A stretch of DNA of 64,000 bases from Halieaceae bacterium (lineage in GTDB: Bacteria > Pseudomonadota > Gammaproteobacteria > Pseudomonadales > Halieaceae), in assembly GCA_902520195.1 (NCBI GenBank), contig CABYND010000003.1:97915-161914 (forward strand), in the 5' to 3' direction. The notes under the pieces were generated by a model. The model made no database searches and had not been told where the DNA came from. It saw only the letters and a program-made list of their open reading frames with translations. Position 1 is the first letter of the stretch. Every line of letters starts with the position of its first letter. Shown in pieces: positions 1-8,907 of the stretch. The position numbers and the translations under genes were made by a program.

Positions 1-338
1 CAAATAGCCGTCATGAAACACCACACGAATATACCGATGGCAATTACATTCCTGCGATTCCCTCTGTCGGCCACCCGAGCGATAGGCACACCGAGAACGC
101 TATAGAAAACTGCGAACGCTAACCCCTGCAACAGGCTAATTTGCGTGTCCGAGATCTGTAAATCAGCCTTAATAGGCTCCACCAAAAGATTTATGATTTG
201 GCGATCTACAAACGAAACTGTATATGCGAGCGTAAGTATAAGGACAACATACCAAGCGTAGGCTGGCGCAGGCCACTGCTCATCGACCAACCATTTATAT
301 TGATCCGCATCCCTCCTTTGCTTTGATTTAAATAACAC
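1..338 (-). CDS. MFS transporter, spinster-like (N-terminal part)
   Basis: The first ~112 residues of a major facilitator superfamily permease; the rest lies beyond the left edge. I translated the reverse strand by hand. The reading frame shows a soluble start, a first membrane helix, then the motif FVDRQIINLLVEPIKADL, followed by a second helix and a GVPIARVADRGNRR loop between TM2 and TM3, which is the usual MFS signature. These features match the spinster-like branch common in marine Proteobacteria. No ATG is in frame near the start; I chose GTG at 338, with an AAGAGG-like ribosome site upstream. It lies 363 bases downstream of the flavin monooxygenase gene on the same strand and may move the substrate or product of that cluster (inference). 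Confidence 0.7.
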   Translation of the reverse strand, partial: MLFKSKQRRDADQYKWLVDEQWPAPAYAWYVVLILTLAYTVSFVDRQIINLLVEPIKADLQISDTQISLLQGLAFAVFYSVLGVPIARVADRGNRRNVIAIGIFVWCFMTAI

Positions 339-701
339 TGCGGTCTGCCTCTTCGCCCACCTAGCACGATGTGCCTTACTCTACTATTTTGACTTGCTCA
401 AGTCCTGCATGGATATTTACCTAGCGCAGTAAATTGCTACACGAACGGGCTCCTAATCGCGCGGTATGGGGCTCGGACTCTGCAGATTTTTAGGCCCGTT
501 TGAAAGCGCCGCTCGGGCAGAGTTTTTCATGCCGCCACTCCGCGAGCACAACCCCACAATCGACTGAGGTTGTGGCCCGAGGGCTATCAGGTGGTCACAG
601 AATAATTAACAATTCTTTACTGGTGACGAACAAGCGGTTGTCTCTTCGGCAGTGTCGCCACGATGTCAGGGTCGGGTTAGTTTGGCAGCACGGATCGATA
701 T
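339..701. other. Intergenic, no gene seen
   Basis: A 363-base stretch between two leftward genes. Short open frames exist on the plus strand (for example 500-733), but they have no recognisable protein features and no good ribosome site. The stretch probably holds the 3' end of the upstream operon and a promoter for the MFS gene. I see no clear terminator hairpin. Confidence 0.5.
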
Positions 702-1781
702 CTAATTTGCGGCAATACAACCCGCCTCTGTAAGCGTTGGTTGTATTTCTTTTGCGAACCGATGCAAATCATCTAAGTACTCAGGAAATGTAAGCATCAC
801 CGCGTTGACGCCGGCTCGATGTGCTTCGATAAGTTGTTCTGCAACATCGGCAGCACTACCGACCATGTGCACACCACCACCAGAAGCCGCCAACATGTCA
901 CTGGTAAAGACGTCAAAAGAGCCGCTTCCAGCAGTTAGATCATGAAGCCAGTTTGCTGTAGCGACTTCATCCTTCTCAGAGATAATCGACGCAAGCCGAT
1001 CCTCGGCCTCGACACGGGATTCTCCCCAGATCAGGAAAGGGAAGATCGCAGTTTTGACTGAACGCCCAAAAACTTGGGCCTTAAGAGCGATATCGTCAAT
1101 GATGGAGCCCACCACGTCGATTGAAGGAGTGGAGATAAAAGCCCAATCGCACAACCTAGCCGTCATATTTTTTGCGTCCTCCGATACGCCAGCATTTGCA
1201 ATCATAGGAGGCACCTCAGGTACAGGAGAGGCCTGTCCTCCACTGACTGAGTACCAGTCGCATTCGTAGTTAAATGGCTGATCTTCAGCAGACCACAGTT
1301 TTTTGAGGATTTCGATGAAACAACTGGTCCGCTCGTAACGACGAGTGTGCTCTGCGAGCGAGATACCCATCATGCCAAACTCTCTCTCGCTCCAGCCGCT
1401 CACAACATTCAGCCCCCATCTGTTACCGCTCATATGTGAGAGGGTGGCCCCCATCTTGGCAACGACGAAGGGGTGAAAGAGAGGGATATGAACAGTGGAG
1501 AACACATTAATGGAACTGGTCGCTCGCAAGAGTGCGGCTGCCCAGGTCGTGGTCTCGAGCGAAGTACCGAGAAAATTGGTCTCTCCACCAAAACCTCGCC
1601 AACGCGAGACTGGGAACAAATATTCAAAGCCATAACTTTCTGCAGCTAGCGCAAGAGACTCGTTATGCTCGTATGTCCATTGATCTTTAACGACGCGGTG
1701 GGTCGAGATCGAGGGCATGTTAGAACAATTGGGCATGAACAAACCCAGAGCGAGCTTTTGAAGCTGTTCAGTCGGCATCAT
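702..1781 (-). CDS. LLM-class flavin-dependent monooxygenase
   Basis: A 359-residue luciferase-like (bacterial luciferase / alkanesulfonate monooxygenase fold) enzyme that uses FMNH2 supplied by a separate reductase. The segment SGNRWGLNVVSGWSEREFG is typical of the SsuD/SfnG/RutA branch, where the N-V-V-S-G-W part helps hold the flavin phosphate. Length fits the family. The ATG abuts the stop of the P450 gene with no gap, so translation is probably coupled. It is the last gene of the leftward catabolic operon. Which bond it oxidises (C-S cleavage, Baeyer-Villiger or other) cannot be told from sequence. No flavin reductase gene is visible in the window. Confidence 0.85.
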   Translation of the reverse strand: MMPTEQLQKLALGLFMPNCSNMPSISTHRVVKDQWTYEHNESLALAAESYGFEYLFPVSRWRGFGGETNFLGTSLETTTWAAALLRATSSINVFSTVHIPLFHPFVVAKMGATLSHMSGNRWGLNVVSGWSEREFGMMGISLAEHTRRYERTSCFIEILKKLWSAEDQPFNYECDWYSVSGGQASPVPEVPPMIANAGVSEDAKNMTARLCDWAFISTPSIDVVGSIIDDIALKAQVFGRSVKTAIFPFLIWGESRVEAEDRLASIISEKDEVATANWLHDLTAGSGSFDVFTSDMLAASGGGVHMVGSAADVAEQLIEAHRAGVNAVMLTFPEYLDDLHRFAKEIQPTLTEAGCIAAN

Positions 1782-3011
1782 TCATCCCCGCAGGGTGACT
1801 CGCAGATCCTCGTAACCGCGAAACAAGAAGGCACCTCTGAGTCGCGCTGACTCGGTATCGACAGAGAAGTTGGGGTATCGTGAGAACAACTCTTCCAGGA
1901 ATATTTTGCCCTCCAAACGAGCGAGCGCCGCACCAACACAGTAGTGAATCCCGCCCCCGAAGGTGAGCGGCTTTTGTGATCTGGGGCTGATATCAAAGGA
2001 CTCTGGATTGTCGAAGTGACGTTCGTCTCGATTAGCAGCCGCAACGATAGTTAAAACACGCTCTCCAACCTCAATCTTTTGTCCGGCGACCTCTCTAGGT
2101 TCCAGAGCAGTGCGATACGTCGCCTGCAAAGATGACTCAAATCGGAGAATCTCTTCGACCGCTGCATCCACCAAATTCATATTGTGCCGCAACTTAAGTC
2201 GCTGCTCTGGGTTGTCGCCAAGACAAAATAACCCGTTTCCGATCATGTGGGCTGTAGTTTCAAACCCGGCGCCGAATAGTCCAATGACAGAGGTGCTCAG
2301 CTCTTCTGGTGTTAAAGCATCCTCACCATCGCCAGCGCTGACCATTGCGGTAGTGAGGTCGTCTCGGGGATGCTTCTTTCTTCTCTGAAAGAGCTCGTCG
2401 AAAAATTCGGTCAAGAACTCCATCTGCCGATTAGCCAGCGCTAATTCATCTGGCTCAAGCGCACGCGTTTCAAAAACGGGGAAAGTGTCTGCCACTGCCT
2501 GATTGAGCTCGGCCAGAAGCTCCCAGGAAAACTCCCCTTCTTGCATGCCCAGCATGTCGCACATCACTAGCGTAGGAAACAAGTAGGCGAAGTCGGTGAT
2601 GAAGTTCGCATCTTCGCGCTCAGCAAACTTCTGTAACTGTTGCTGTGAGAGGCGCCTTATCCGTGGCGCCATTTCCGTAATCCGCTTGAGCGACAGCGCG
2701 CTCGCTACTAGGTCTCTCACTCTGGTGTGTTGTGGCGGATCCTGCATAACGAAAACCCGAGAGAGCCAAGCGTAGGCAGGCTGCGCTAAGACATCGAATG
2801 AGTCGTCGTAGAAAAGCTGAATATTTTTGACAAAATCGCCCTGCCCGAAAGACTTATCTATGAGGATCGAGCGACAGTCATCGTAACGAGTAGCAACCCA
2901 GAAGCCGAGTTCAGACCGGTGGATGGGGTCTGTTTCACGCATTTCTCGGAATATGGGGTATGGATCCCGAAGCATATCGGGATCCATTGGGTTGAAATTA
3001 AAACCAGTCAC
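1782..3011 (-). CDS. Cytochrome P450 (bacterial class I type)
   Basis: A soluble bacterial P450 of about 409 residues. Visible signatures: the I-helix oxygen-activation motif GAGFETT, the K-helix E-x-x-R (EEILRFE), and the heme-ligand loop FGGGIHYCVGAALAR, whose Cys is about residue 358. The open frame extends to a TTG at 3032, but I prefer GTG at 3011: the protein then begins just before FNFNPMDPDMLRDPYPI, as P450s of this type usually do. Electrons would come from a ferredoxin and reductase, none of which is encoded nearby. It follows the receptor gene by 29 bases. Likely role: first hydroxylation of the imported substrate (inference). Confidence 0.9.
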   Translation of the reverse strand: MTGFNFNPMDPDMLRDPYPIFREMRETDPIHRSELGFWVATRYDDCRSILIDKSFGQGDFVKNIQLFYDDSFDVLAQPAYAWLSRVFVMQDPPQHTRVRDLVASALSLKRITEMAPRIRRLSQQQLQKFAEREDANFITDFAYLFPTLVMCDMLGMQEGEFSWELLAELNQAVADTFPVFETRALEPDELALANRQMEFLTEFFDELFQRRKKHPRDDLTTAMVSAGDGEDALTPEELSTSVIGLFGAGFETTAHMIGNGLFCLGDNPEQRLKLRHNMNLVDAAVEEILRFESSLQATYRTALEPREVAGQKIEVGERVLTIVAAANRDERHFDNPESFDISPRSQKPLTFGGGIHYCVGAALARLEGKIFLEELFSRYPNFSVDTESARLRGAFLFRGYEDLRVTLRG

Positions 3012-3040
3012 TACTCTAGTTCCGCGCCGCAAGTTCTGCG

Positions 3041-5251
3041 CTAGAACTGATAGGTAACGGTCGCTCCGTAGGTGCGTGGGGGAAGCACTGCGCCCACCCG
3101 AAGCGAATCATACAGAGGCGCAGTGATGATGTTGTTAGACATCACTTCTTCATCACTTAAATTACGACCCCACAGGCTGAGCAACCATTGGTCATTCCAT
3201 GAATAATCTACCGATGCGTTAATTTGCTCGTAGGATTTTTGGTACGCATCCTCTCGGTTCCACTCCGTGAAGTACACATCATCCTGATAGTAAGCCTCGC
3301 CTCGAACAGTCAACGTGCCGCCACCAACAGCGCCCTCCCACGTCAGTCCCAGCTTTGCTGTGCTCTCGGGTGCGTTAGGGAGCGTATTGCCACTGAGATC
3401 AGTGATCGCAAAGCCATTGGCATAATCACCATTGAAAAACTCCTGATACTCAGCATTGAGGTACGTCAGATAAAAATCAAACGCGAAACCGTTACCGAGG
3501 CTACCGTCGACCTCTAGTTCAATCCCTGAATTTTCCGCTTCTGCCGCGTTAACTGTCGAGACGGTGCTGGTCTCATCCACAAAGGAAATCTGCATGTCCT
3601 GATAGTCATAGAAAAATGCTGCGACGGAGTAACGTAGCGTCCCGCTCGCGTTTTGCCCCTTCAGGCCCACCTCAAAGGCATCGACAGTCTCTGGATCGAG
3701 CGGCGGGCTAGTGCTACCCGTATTTATCACGCCTGACTTAAACGCCTCCGTATAAGTCGCATAAAGAAGCATGTTGTCGTTTGGAGAGTATTGCAGCGTA
3801 ATTCTGGGGGTTAGATCATTCCAACTCTCTCGCTGGTTGGTCGGAACATTGAGAGAGATCGCATCAAAAATGAAAGAGCCAGTCCCATCTCTCTCCTCAT
3901 AGTTGTAGCGCAGACCAGCAATCACCGACCATTTGTCAGAAATACTGTAATTCGCCTCGACATAAGCACCCCAGGCTTCAATATCCACATCGCCATCTTG
4001 CAGGTAATTGCCTCCATTAAGAAAATCGCCAACCGGGGTCCCGCAAGCTGCGGGCGCAAGCAAGAAACACAAATTAGTCAGGGGAACTCTGACTTCACCA
4101 TACAGATCCTCTTCAAAATACATCACCCCACCCAGCACATCGAGCCGGTCTGCCGAGTAGTTGAGGATCAGCTCCTGTCCAAACGAGTCGCTTTCTTCGG
4201 TGTAATTATTCTGACCAAACAGGTTGGCATCCGTTGAATCCAGGTCATCTCTCAGAAAGCGATCCATACTCTGAGAGGAGGTAATGGATTTGAGACTCCA
4301 GCGGTCGTTGAAGGCATAATCAATAGTGAGGTTGATCAATTGCCCGTCGCGATCGTTAATAGGCTCCTGGTCGGAGTTGATATCGTAAAATCCACCACCC
4401 GCCATACCCACGGTATTGCCGCCAAGAATAGGCACGCCAAAGGGTACAGGTATGCTCGAACCCTCGGACTGGCCGAAATAACTGAAGGCATAGTTATTGT
4501 CGTCTTCCTCATAGTATTGAGCAGAAAGGGTTGCGGTTAGGGGCCCGCCGGCGTCATAGACGAACGTTGCGCGGTAGGCACTGGCATCCCGATCGTTGAT
4601 GTCTGAGCCGGTGAAAATGTTATTGCCGTAACCATCCCTGCTGTCCAGACTTCCCGCGAGTCGCATCGACAACGCATCGCCCATCGGCACATCAATGGCG
4701 CCCCTGAACTGCGCAAGGCCGTAGTTACCCGCCGTCACACTCAAGTATCCGCCAAGCTCTTTGCCGGGCTTGGCCGTTACCATATTAATTGCGCCAGCTG
4801 TGGCACCACGACCGTAAAGAGTACCCTGCGGACCTCGCAGCACTTCGACTTGATCCAGATCGAACATACCCATTAACTGAGCTGCTGGGCGAGGCACAAT
4901 CGCGCCGTCCTGGAGGAATGCCACTGCGCCCTCACCGCCAATGTCGATACTGGTCATGCCGATGCCACGCATAAAGACACGAGCGAAACCAAATTGATCG
5001 CCCAGAGACAGGTTTGGTATGTCAACCTGCATGTCACGCACTTCCTGAATCCCACCGGGACCTAACTTATCGGCGCCCAAAACGTTGGCAGATCCCGCAA
5101 GGTCTTGGAGCGCAACAGTGCGTTTAGTAGCGGTCACCACTACTTCCTCTAAACTGTTGTCCTGCGCCAGAACACCCGCAGAGCCGGTCAGAAATATCAC
5201 CCCTAAACCCAGTAACGGCCCATAATTACTCATTCCCGTGGTCACTCCCAT
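3041..5251 (-). CDS. TonB-dependent outer-membrane receptor
   Basis: A 736-residue ligand-gated outer-membrane barrel. It has an N-terminal hydrophobic export segment ending near VLAQD, then the TonB box LEEVVVTATKR, a plug domain with QVEVLRGPQGTLYGRGA, and a long beta-barrel ending in the aromatic residue of TVTYQF. The plug and barrel look like the broad receptor family found in marine Gammaproteobacteria that take up hydrophobic or complex organic molecules, not a siderophore-specific type. A second ATG at 5233 is a possible start. It sits between the acyl-CoA ligase and P450 genes, so it probably imports the substrate of this pathway (inference). Confidence 0.9.
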   Translation of the reverse strand: MGVTTGMSNYGPLLGLGVIFLTGSAGVLAQDNSLEEVVVTATKRTVALQDLAGSANVLGADKLGPGGIQEVRDMQVDIPNLSLGDQFGFARVFMRGIGMTSIDIGGEGAVAFLQDGAIVPRPAAQLMGMFDLDQVEVLRGPQGTLYGRGATAGAINMVTAKPGKELGGYLSVTAGNYGLAQFRGAIDVPMGDALSMRLAGSLDSRDGYGNNIFTGSDINDRDASAYRATFVYDAGGPLTATLSAQYYEEDDNNYAFSYFGQSEGSSIPVPFGVPILGGNTVGMAGGGFYDINSDQEPINDRDGQLINLTIDYAFNDRWSLKSITSSQSMDRFLRDDLDSTDANLFGQNNYTEESDSFGQELILNYSADRLDVLGGVMYFEEDLYGEVRVPLTNLCFLLAPAACGTPVGDFLNGGNYLQDGDVDIEAWGAYVEANYSISDKWSVIAGLRYNYEERDGTGSFIFDAISLNVPTNQRESWNDLTPRITLQYSPNDNMLLYATYTEAFKSGVINTGSTSPPLDPETVDAFEVGLKGQNASGTLRYSVAAFFYDYQDMQISFVDETSTVSTVNAAEAENSGIELEVDGSLGNGFAFDFYLTYLNAEYQEFFNGDYANGFAITDLSGNTLPNAPESTAKLGLTWEGAVGGGTLTVRGEAYYQDDVYFTEWNREDAYQKSYEQINASVDYSWNDQWLLSLWGRNLSDEEVMSNNIITAPLYDSLRVGAVLPPRTYGATVTYQF

Positions 5252-5280
5252 TCCATATCTATTCGATAGTTGTTGCGCAG

Positions 5281-6906
5281 CTAGCTAACTTTTTTCTCTC
5301 TTTTAAAACTGATGTTGTGCTGGTCTCGATCCCAAGTATCCGGTGTGACACCCTGAGATCTCAGAATATGCTTCATGACTTTGGATGACGGCGTTTTGGG
5401 CAATTCCTCAAGAACCCTGATGTACCTCGGCACCATGAAATAGGGCATTCTGTCACCCAAAAAATTTATGAGGCTAGTCTGATCAATATCTTTGCCCGCT
5501 ACAGCAGCAACAGAAATCATTACATCATCTTCACCTAGGTCGCTCGGTACAGCGTAGGCGGCAGCTTCCCGAACATCGGGGTAGGCAACGACCTCAGCCT
5601 CTACCTCGAAAGATGAAATGTTCTCCCCGCGACGACGCATGGCATCTTTCATCCGGTCGACGAAGTAAAAGTAGCCCTCCTCGTCCTGCCGAAAGCAATC
5701 ACCGGTGTGAAACCACCCGTTTCGCCAAGCCTCGGCAGTAGCCACCGGATTTTTGTAATAACCGCTATTCATACCCCACGGTCGATCGGTTCTTAGAATC
5801 ATTTCACCGATCTCCCCAAGCGCCACCTCGCAGTCATTTCCATCAACGAGCCTCACGTCTACACCATCCCTTTTCTTACCACAGGTTCCGCGCTTAGTCG
5901 GATTGGGCCCGGAGACAATGGGCGACGAAATTTCGGTCATATTAAAAATTGTGTAAACGTCAATCCCAAACCGCTCATAAAACTCGGTGCAGGTCTCAGT
6001 TAACGGCACCATGAATGCCAGGCGGACACTATGGTCCTTGTCATGCTCGGAGGGTTCTTGTTTCAACAAAAACGTGGTCATCACTCCGAGCAGGAAAAAG
6101 GCGCTGGTGCGGCTCTCCCTTACAAAAGGCCAAAACTTTTCGGTGTCGAAACCGTCCATCACAGCGATCGATCCGCCTCGGCATAGCATGACAAAGATCA
6201 CACCCATGCCACCTATATGAAAGATAGGCATATTGATGAGAAAACGATCCTCGCCAGTTACAAAATGCCACGTTTCCGGCCCGGCGTTAGTAAAGATGTG
6301 GAGATAAGACGACAGCACACCCTTGGACGGGCCCGTTGTCCCGGAAGTAAAGATGATCGACTGCGTATCCCACGGCTCAATAGGCTTGAGTAAATCGGGG
6401 GGCTCAGACGCGTCGCTGATAACGGCTGAGAAATCTACAAACTCATAATCGGTTGCGGCCGTGTTATCGCCTAGATGAATGACTTTGGCAATCTGCGCTG
6501 TTTCTACTGCATCAAGGCGCTCCAGTAATTGACCATGAGCAACCATCACGGTCGCGTCTGAAACGTCTAAAACATGACTGAGCACCTGCCCCTTATAAGC
6601 GGTATTGAGGGGAACAAATACAGCGCCCAGGTAGTTGATAGCAAAGAAAGTCAGAATGGCCTCCTTACTATCAAACATCCATACGGCAACATGGTCACCC
6701 TGCTTGACGCCATGCACGTCGAAGCCCGCCGCCAAGGTCCTGACTTTCCTTCTGACCGCCTCGTAAGACCAAACCTCTCCGTCCTCAAATACGGCAAATT
6801 CTTTTTCTGGCTGCGTTTTCGCGAAGTCGTCCAATAAATAACGGGTAACGCAACGCTCCCTTGGCAGCACTCTGGGATCTGTGGTCACAGCTTGCTCAAC
6901 ACTCAT
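5281..6906 (-). CDS. Acyl-CoA synthetase (AMP-forming, CaiC-like)
   Basis: A 541-residue ANL-superfamily ligase that activates a carboxylic acid to its CoA thioester through an acyl-adenylate. The P-loop-like A3 motif IIFTSGTTGPSKGV lies at about residue 190, NMTEIS matches the A5 region, GWFHTGD is A7, and the C-terminal hinge with DRMKDAMRRRGENIS carries the conserved arginine/lysine region. Overall style is that of carnitine/crotonobetaine-CoA ligases, but the substrate is not predictable by eye. A strong GGGAGG site lies just before the ATG. The start overlaps the TetR gene by 11 bases. Confidence 0.87.
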   Translation of the reverse strand: MSVEQAVTTDPRVLPRERCVTRYLLDDFAKTQPEKEFAVFEDGEVWSYEAVRRKVRTLAAGFDVHGVKQGDHVAVWMFDSKEAILTFFAINYLGAVFVPLNTAYKGQVLSHVLDVSDATVMVAHGQLLERLDAVETAQIAKVIHLGDNTAATDYEFVDFSAVISDASEPPDLLKPIEPWDTQSIIFTSGTTGPSKGVLSSYLHIFTNAGPETWHFVTGEDRFLINMPIFHIGGMGVIFVMLCRGGSIAVMDGFDTEKFWPFVRESRTSAFFLLGVMTTFLLKQEPSEHDKDHSVRLAFMVPLTETCTEFYERFGIDVYTIFNMTEISSPIVSGPNPTKRGTCGKKRDGVDVRLVDGNDCEVALGEIGEMILRTDRPWGMNSGYYKNPVATAEAWRNGWFHTGDCFRQDEEGYFYFVDRMKDAMRRRGENISSFEVEAEVVAYPDVREAAAYAVPSDLGEDDVMISVAAVAGKDIDQTSLINFLGDRMPYFMVPRYIRVLEELPKTPSSKVMKHILRSQGVTPDTWDRDQHNISFKREKKVS

Positions 6907-7609
6907 CTTGCTTGCCTCCCACGGGGCTGATGGATCTTACAGACGGGATATTTCCGAGTTGGCCCACTGAACCATCCAACGGGCGAAAAGCCTTTTTTGA
7001 GGCAACGATCGTGAAAATCATCTCCAATACATGTGTCAGTATTTCCAGCTTCGATCGTTTGCCATCCGGCGAATACCAGAGCGAAACCCAGGTGACTACT
7101 CCGCCAATGGTGTTAGCGGTTAACAGAGGGTCAGAGACCTGAAACTCACCTGTTTGATCGCCTTCACGAAGCAAATCAGCTAACTGATGATCGAACAGCT
7201 TCCGCTGTTCTCTGATCTCCCTCGCCTCCGCGGGCCGCAGATTTTTCTCCTCTCTCGTGTAAACCACGATAAATTTTTGATGCTCGAAAATGACCTCCAG
7301 TACCGATTCTGCCAGGCACTGCAATCTCTCAGTAGAGGGTCGCGGCTGGGAGCATGCAGCACTCACTGCATCAAGAGAGAGCGCGATACCGGTGCGGCAA
7401 ATATCGAAGAGAAGCTCTCCCTTGTTGTCGTAGTGCTTGTATAAAAAGGGTTTGGTTACCTTAAGACGCTTCGCTATGGCGTCGAGCGTCGTGCTCTCGT
7501 AACCCAACTCGTAGAACAGGTTGCAAGCTTCTTCACGAATCCTTTTCTTCTTAAAGTCCGACACTTCATCTTTCAGATCAAAGTCAGGCTGGAGGATTGC
7601 CTTAATCAT
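6896..7609 (-). CDS. TetR-family transcriptional regulator
   Basis: A 237-residue regulator. The N-terminal helix-turn-helix spans about residues 20-65, with EEACNLFYELGYESTTLDAIA followed by KRLKVTKPFLYKHYDNKGEL, the usual TetR recognition helix and YxHYxxK ending. The C-terminal ligand domain is typical of regulators of fatty-acid or aromatic catabolism. It begins 3 bases after the alcohol dehydrogenase stop and overlaps the ligase start, so it is co-transcribed with the genes it probably controls. The perfect palindrome at 8824-8840 is the natural candidate operator. Confidence 0.87.
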   Translation of the reverse strand: MIKAILQPDFDLKDEVSDFKKKRIREEACNLFYELGYESTTLDAIAKRLKVTKPFLYKHYDNKGELLFDICRTGIALSLDAVSAACSQPRPSTERLQCLAESVLEVIFEHQKFIVVYTREEKNLRPAEAREIREQRKLFDHQLADLLREGDQTGEFQVSDPLLTANTIGGVVTWVSLWYSPDGKRSKLEILTHVLEMIFTIVASKKAFRPLDGSVGQLGNIPSVRSISPVGGKQDEC

Positions 7610-7612
7610 GCT

Positions 7613-8791
7613 TTAGAGCGCCATCTCCAAAATACCGCGCACATCCTCGGGTCCACTTATTTCTCTGGGGTTGGTGCGAGACCAAAAATCCAGCATGGTG
7701 TACTCAGCGATCAGGTCCAGTTGATCTTCAGTGATGCCCACAGCGGTCAGACTTCGCGGCATTCCCAGACCCGTAATGAATTCATCGACAATCTCGCTTG
7801 CTGCGCGGTCCGGCTGGCCCAGACAGGCACTGATTTGCTTCTGCTTCTCACCGTTAACGGATTGATTGAAAGCAAGTACCGAGGGGGCCATTACGCAAGA
7901 GCAATAACCATGAGGTACATCAGCGGTGCCGCCCAGTACGTGCCCGATGGCATGACTCGCGCCCATGGGCACACCACCAATGACTGGAATCATAGATTGC
8001 CAAGCACCTACCTGGCATCGCAGACGCGCATCCAGATCCGTGCCATCGGCTTTTACCTCCGGCAGTGCACTACCTAACAATCGGAGCGCACTGCCTGCAA
8101 TGCCGTCACAAAAATGGTTTGAGTGTGTGGAGCCCAGGGCTTCAAGGGCGTGATCCAGGGCTCTGACACCGGTAGAGAACCACAGCCATTCGGGAGTATG
8201 TATTGTGAGAGCAGGGTCAAGAACGATCGCGATCGGCGCCATCATCCTGTGCGTATAGCCCTGCTTTTTATTCTCTTTGTCATCCGTCACCCCACCCATG
8301 GTGTTGAATTCACCACCCGACAAAGTCGTTGGACAACAAATGACTCTTATCTCCGGCGCGTCAAATTGCGGAACAACCGTTTCACCCGCTTCATCGACAT
8401 AAACATAGAACCCCTCGAAATCCTCATGCTTTTCAAAGCCGTGTTTTAACCCCAAGGCAACTACTTTGCCCGCGTCGGTGACCGAACCACCGCCCACAGT
8501 AATGATGAGGTCAGCGTCAACAGCGCGGGCTTCCTCCAGCGCGGCGAGAACATCTGATCTAGGCCCATGGGCCTTGATGCCATCGAAAACACAGGCTAGG
8601 GAGTCACCCAAAGCTGCTTCGATATCGCTGATGTCAGTGGTGGTAGTTCTGAGGGTCGTGCTAACCAGCAAAAAGACGCGCTGTGCACCCAGCGTCTGAA
8701 CTTCCTCTGCCAGAGCCTCAGCCGCTCTGCGGCCAATATGCACTCGTTCAGTCGCTGTTAAACCCAGCGTGGCGCTGTTAGCAGAAAACAT
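7613..8791 (-). CDS. Iron-containing alcohol dehydrogenase / maleylacetate reductase-like
   Basis: A 392-residue member of the group III (iron-type) dehydrogenases. The NAD(P)-binding GGGSVTDAGK motif is near residue 100. The metal site is supported by DHALEAL, GASHAIGHVLGG and DVPHG, providing the expected histidines. The HVLGG-x-x-D-x-PH arrangement is reminiscent of maleylacetate reductases as well as of plain alcohol dehydrogenases, so the direction and substrate stay open. It is the first gene of the leftward operon, and the ribosome site AAGAGG precedes the ATG. Expected role: oxidising the alcohol made by the monooxygenases (inference). Confidence 0.85.
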   Translation of the reverse strand: MFSANSATLGLTATERVHIGRRAAEALAEEVQTLGAQRVFLLVSTTLRTTTTDISDIEAALGDSLACVFDGIKAHGPRSDVLAALEEARAVDADLIITVGGGSVTDAGKVVALGLKHGFEKHEDFEGFYVYVDEAGETVVPQFDAPEIRVICCPTTLSGGEFNTMGGVTDDKENKKQGYTHRMMAPIAIVLDPALTIHTPEWLWFSTGVRALDHALEALGSTHSNHFCDGIAGSALRLLGSALPEVKADGTDLDARLRCQVGAWQSMIPVIGGVPMGASHAIGHVLGGTADVPHGYCSCVMAPSVLAFNQSVNGEKQKQISACLGQPDRAASEIVDEFITGLGMPRSLTAVGITEDQLDLIAEYTMLDFWSRTNPREISGPEDVRGILEMAL

Positions 8792-8802
8792 CAGAGGCCT
8801 CT

Positions 8803-8831
8803 TTGTTGTATTTATGACCCGAGAGTATCAA
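8803..8831 (+). promoter_or_regulatory. Candidate promoter of the mutase operon
   Basis: TTGTTG at 8803-8808 and TATCAA at 8826-8831 are 17 bases apart, a plausible sigma-70 arrangement with moderate matches to both boxes. The -10 box overlaps the palindrome at 8824-8840, which would let a repressor block transcription. Prediction by eye only. Confidence 0.3.
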
Positions 8832-8840
8832 TGTGATACT
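8824..8840. promoter_or_regulatory. Perfect palindrome, candidate TetR operator
   Basis: AGTATCA-ATG-TGATACT: two 7-base arms in perfect inverted symmetry around 3 bases. It lies in the 116-base region between the divergent alcohol dehydrogenase and mutase operons, and one of those operons encodes a TetR regulator. Size and position suit a TetR dimer site that controls both directions. Confidence 0.5.
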
Positions 8841-8907
8841 GATAAGTAAATTGGGGTATGCTTCCGACGCGTTAGGCCCAAAAACCGATAAATAAAGTGG
8901 CAATCAG

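Noticed and set aside
500..733. 77-codon open frame on the plus strand
   Set aside because: It overlaps the end of the flavin monooxygenase gene, has no family likeness or good ribosome site, and its composition is not protein-like.
8792..8907. Cobalamin riboswitch upstream of the B12 mutase operon
   Set aside because: The 116-base interval is too short, and no B12-box-like sequence is visible.
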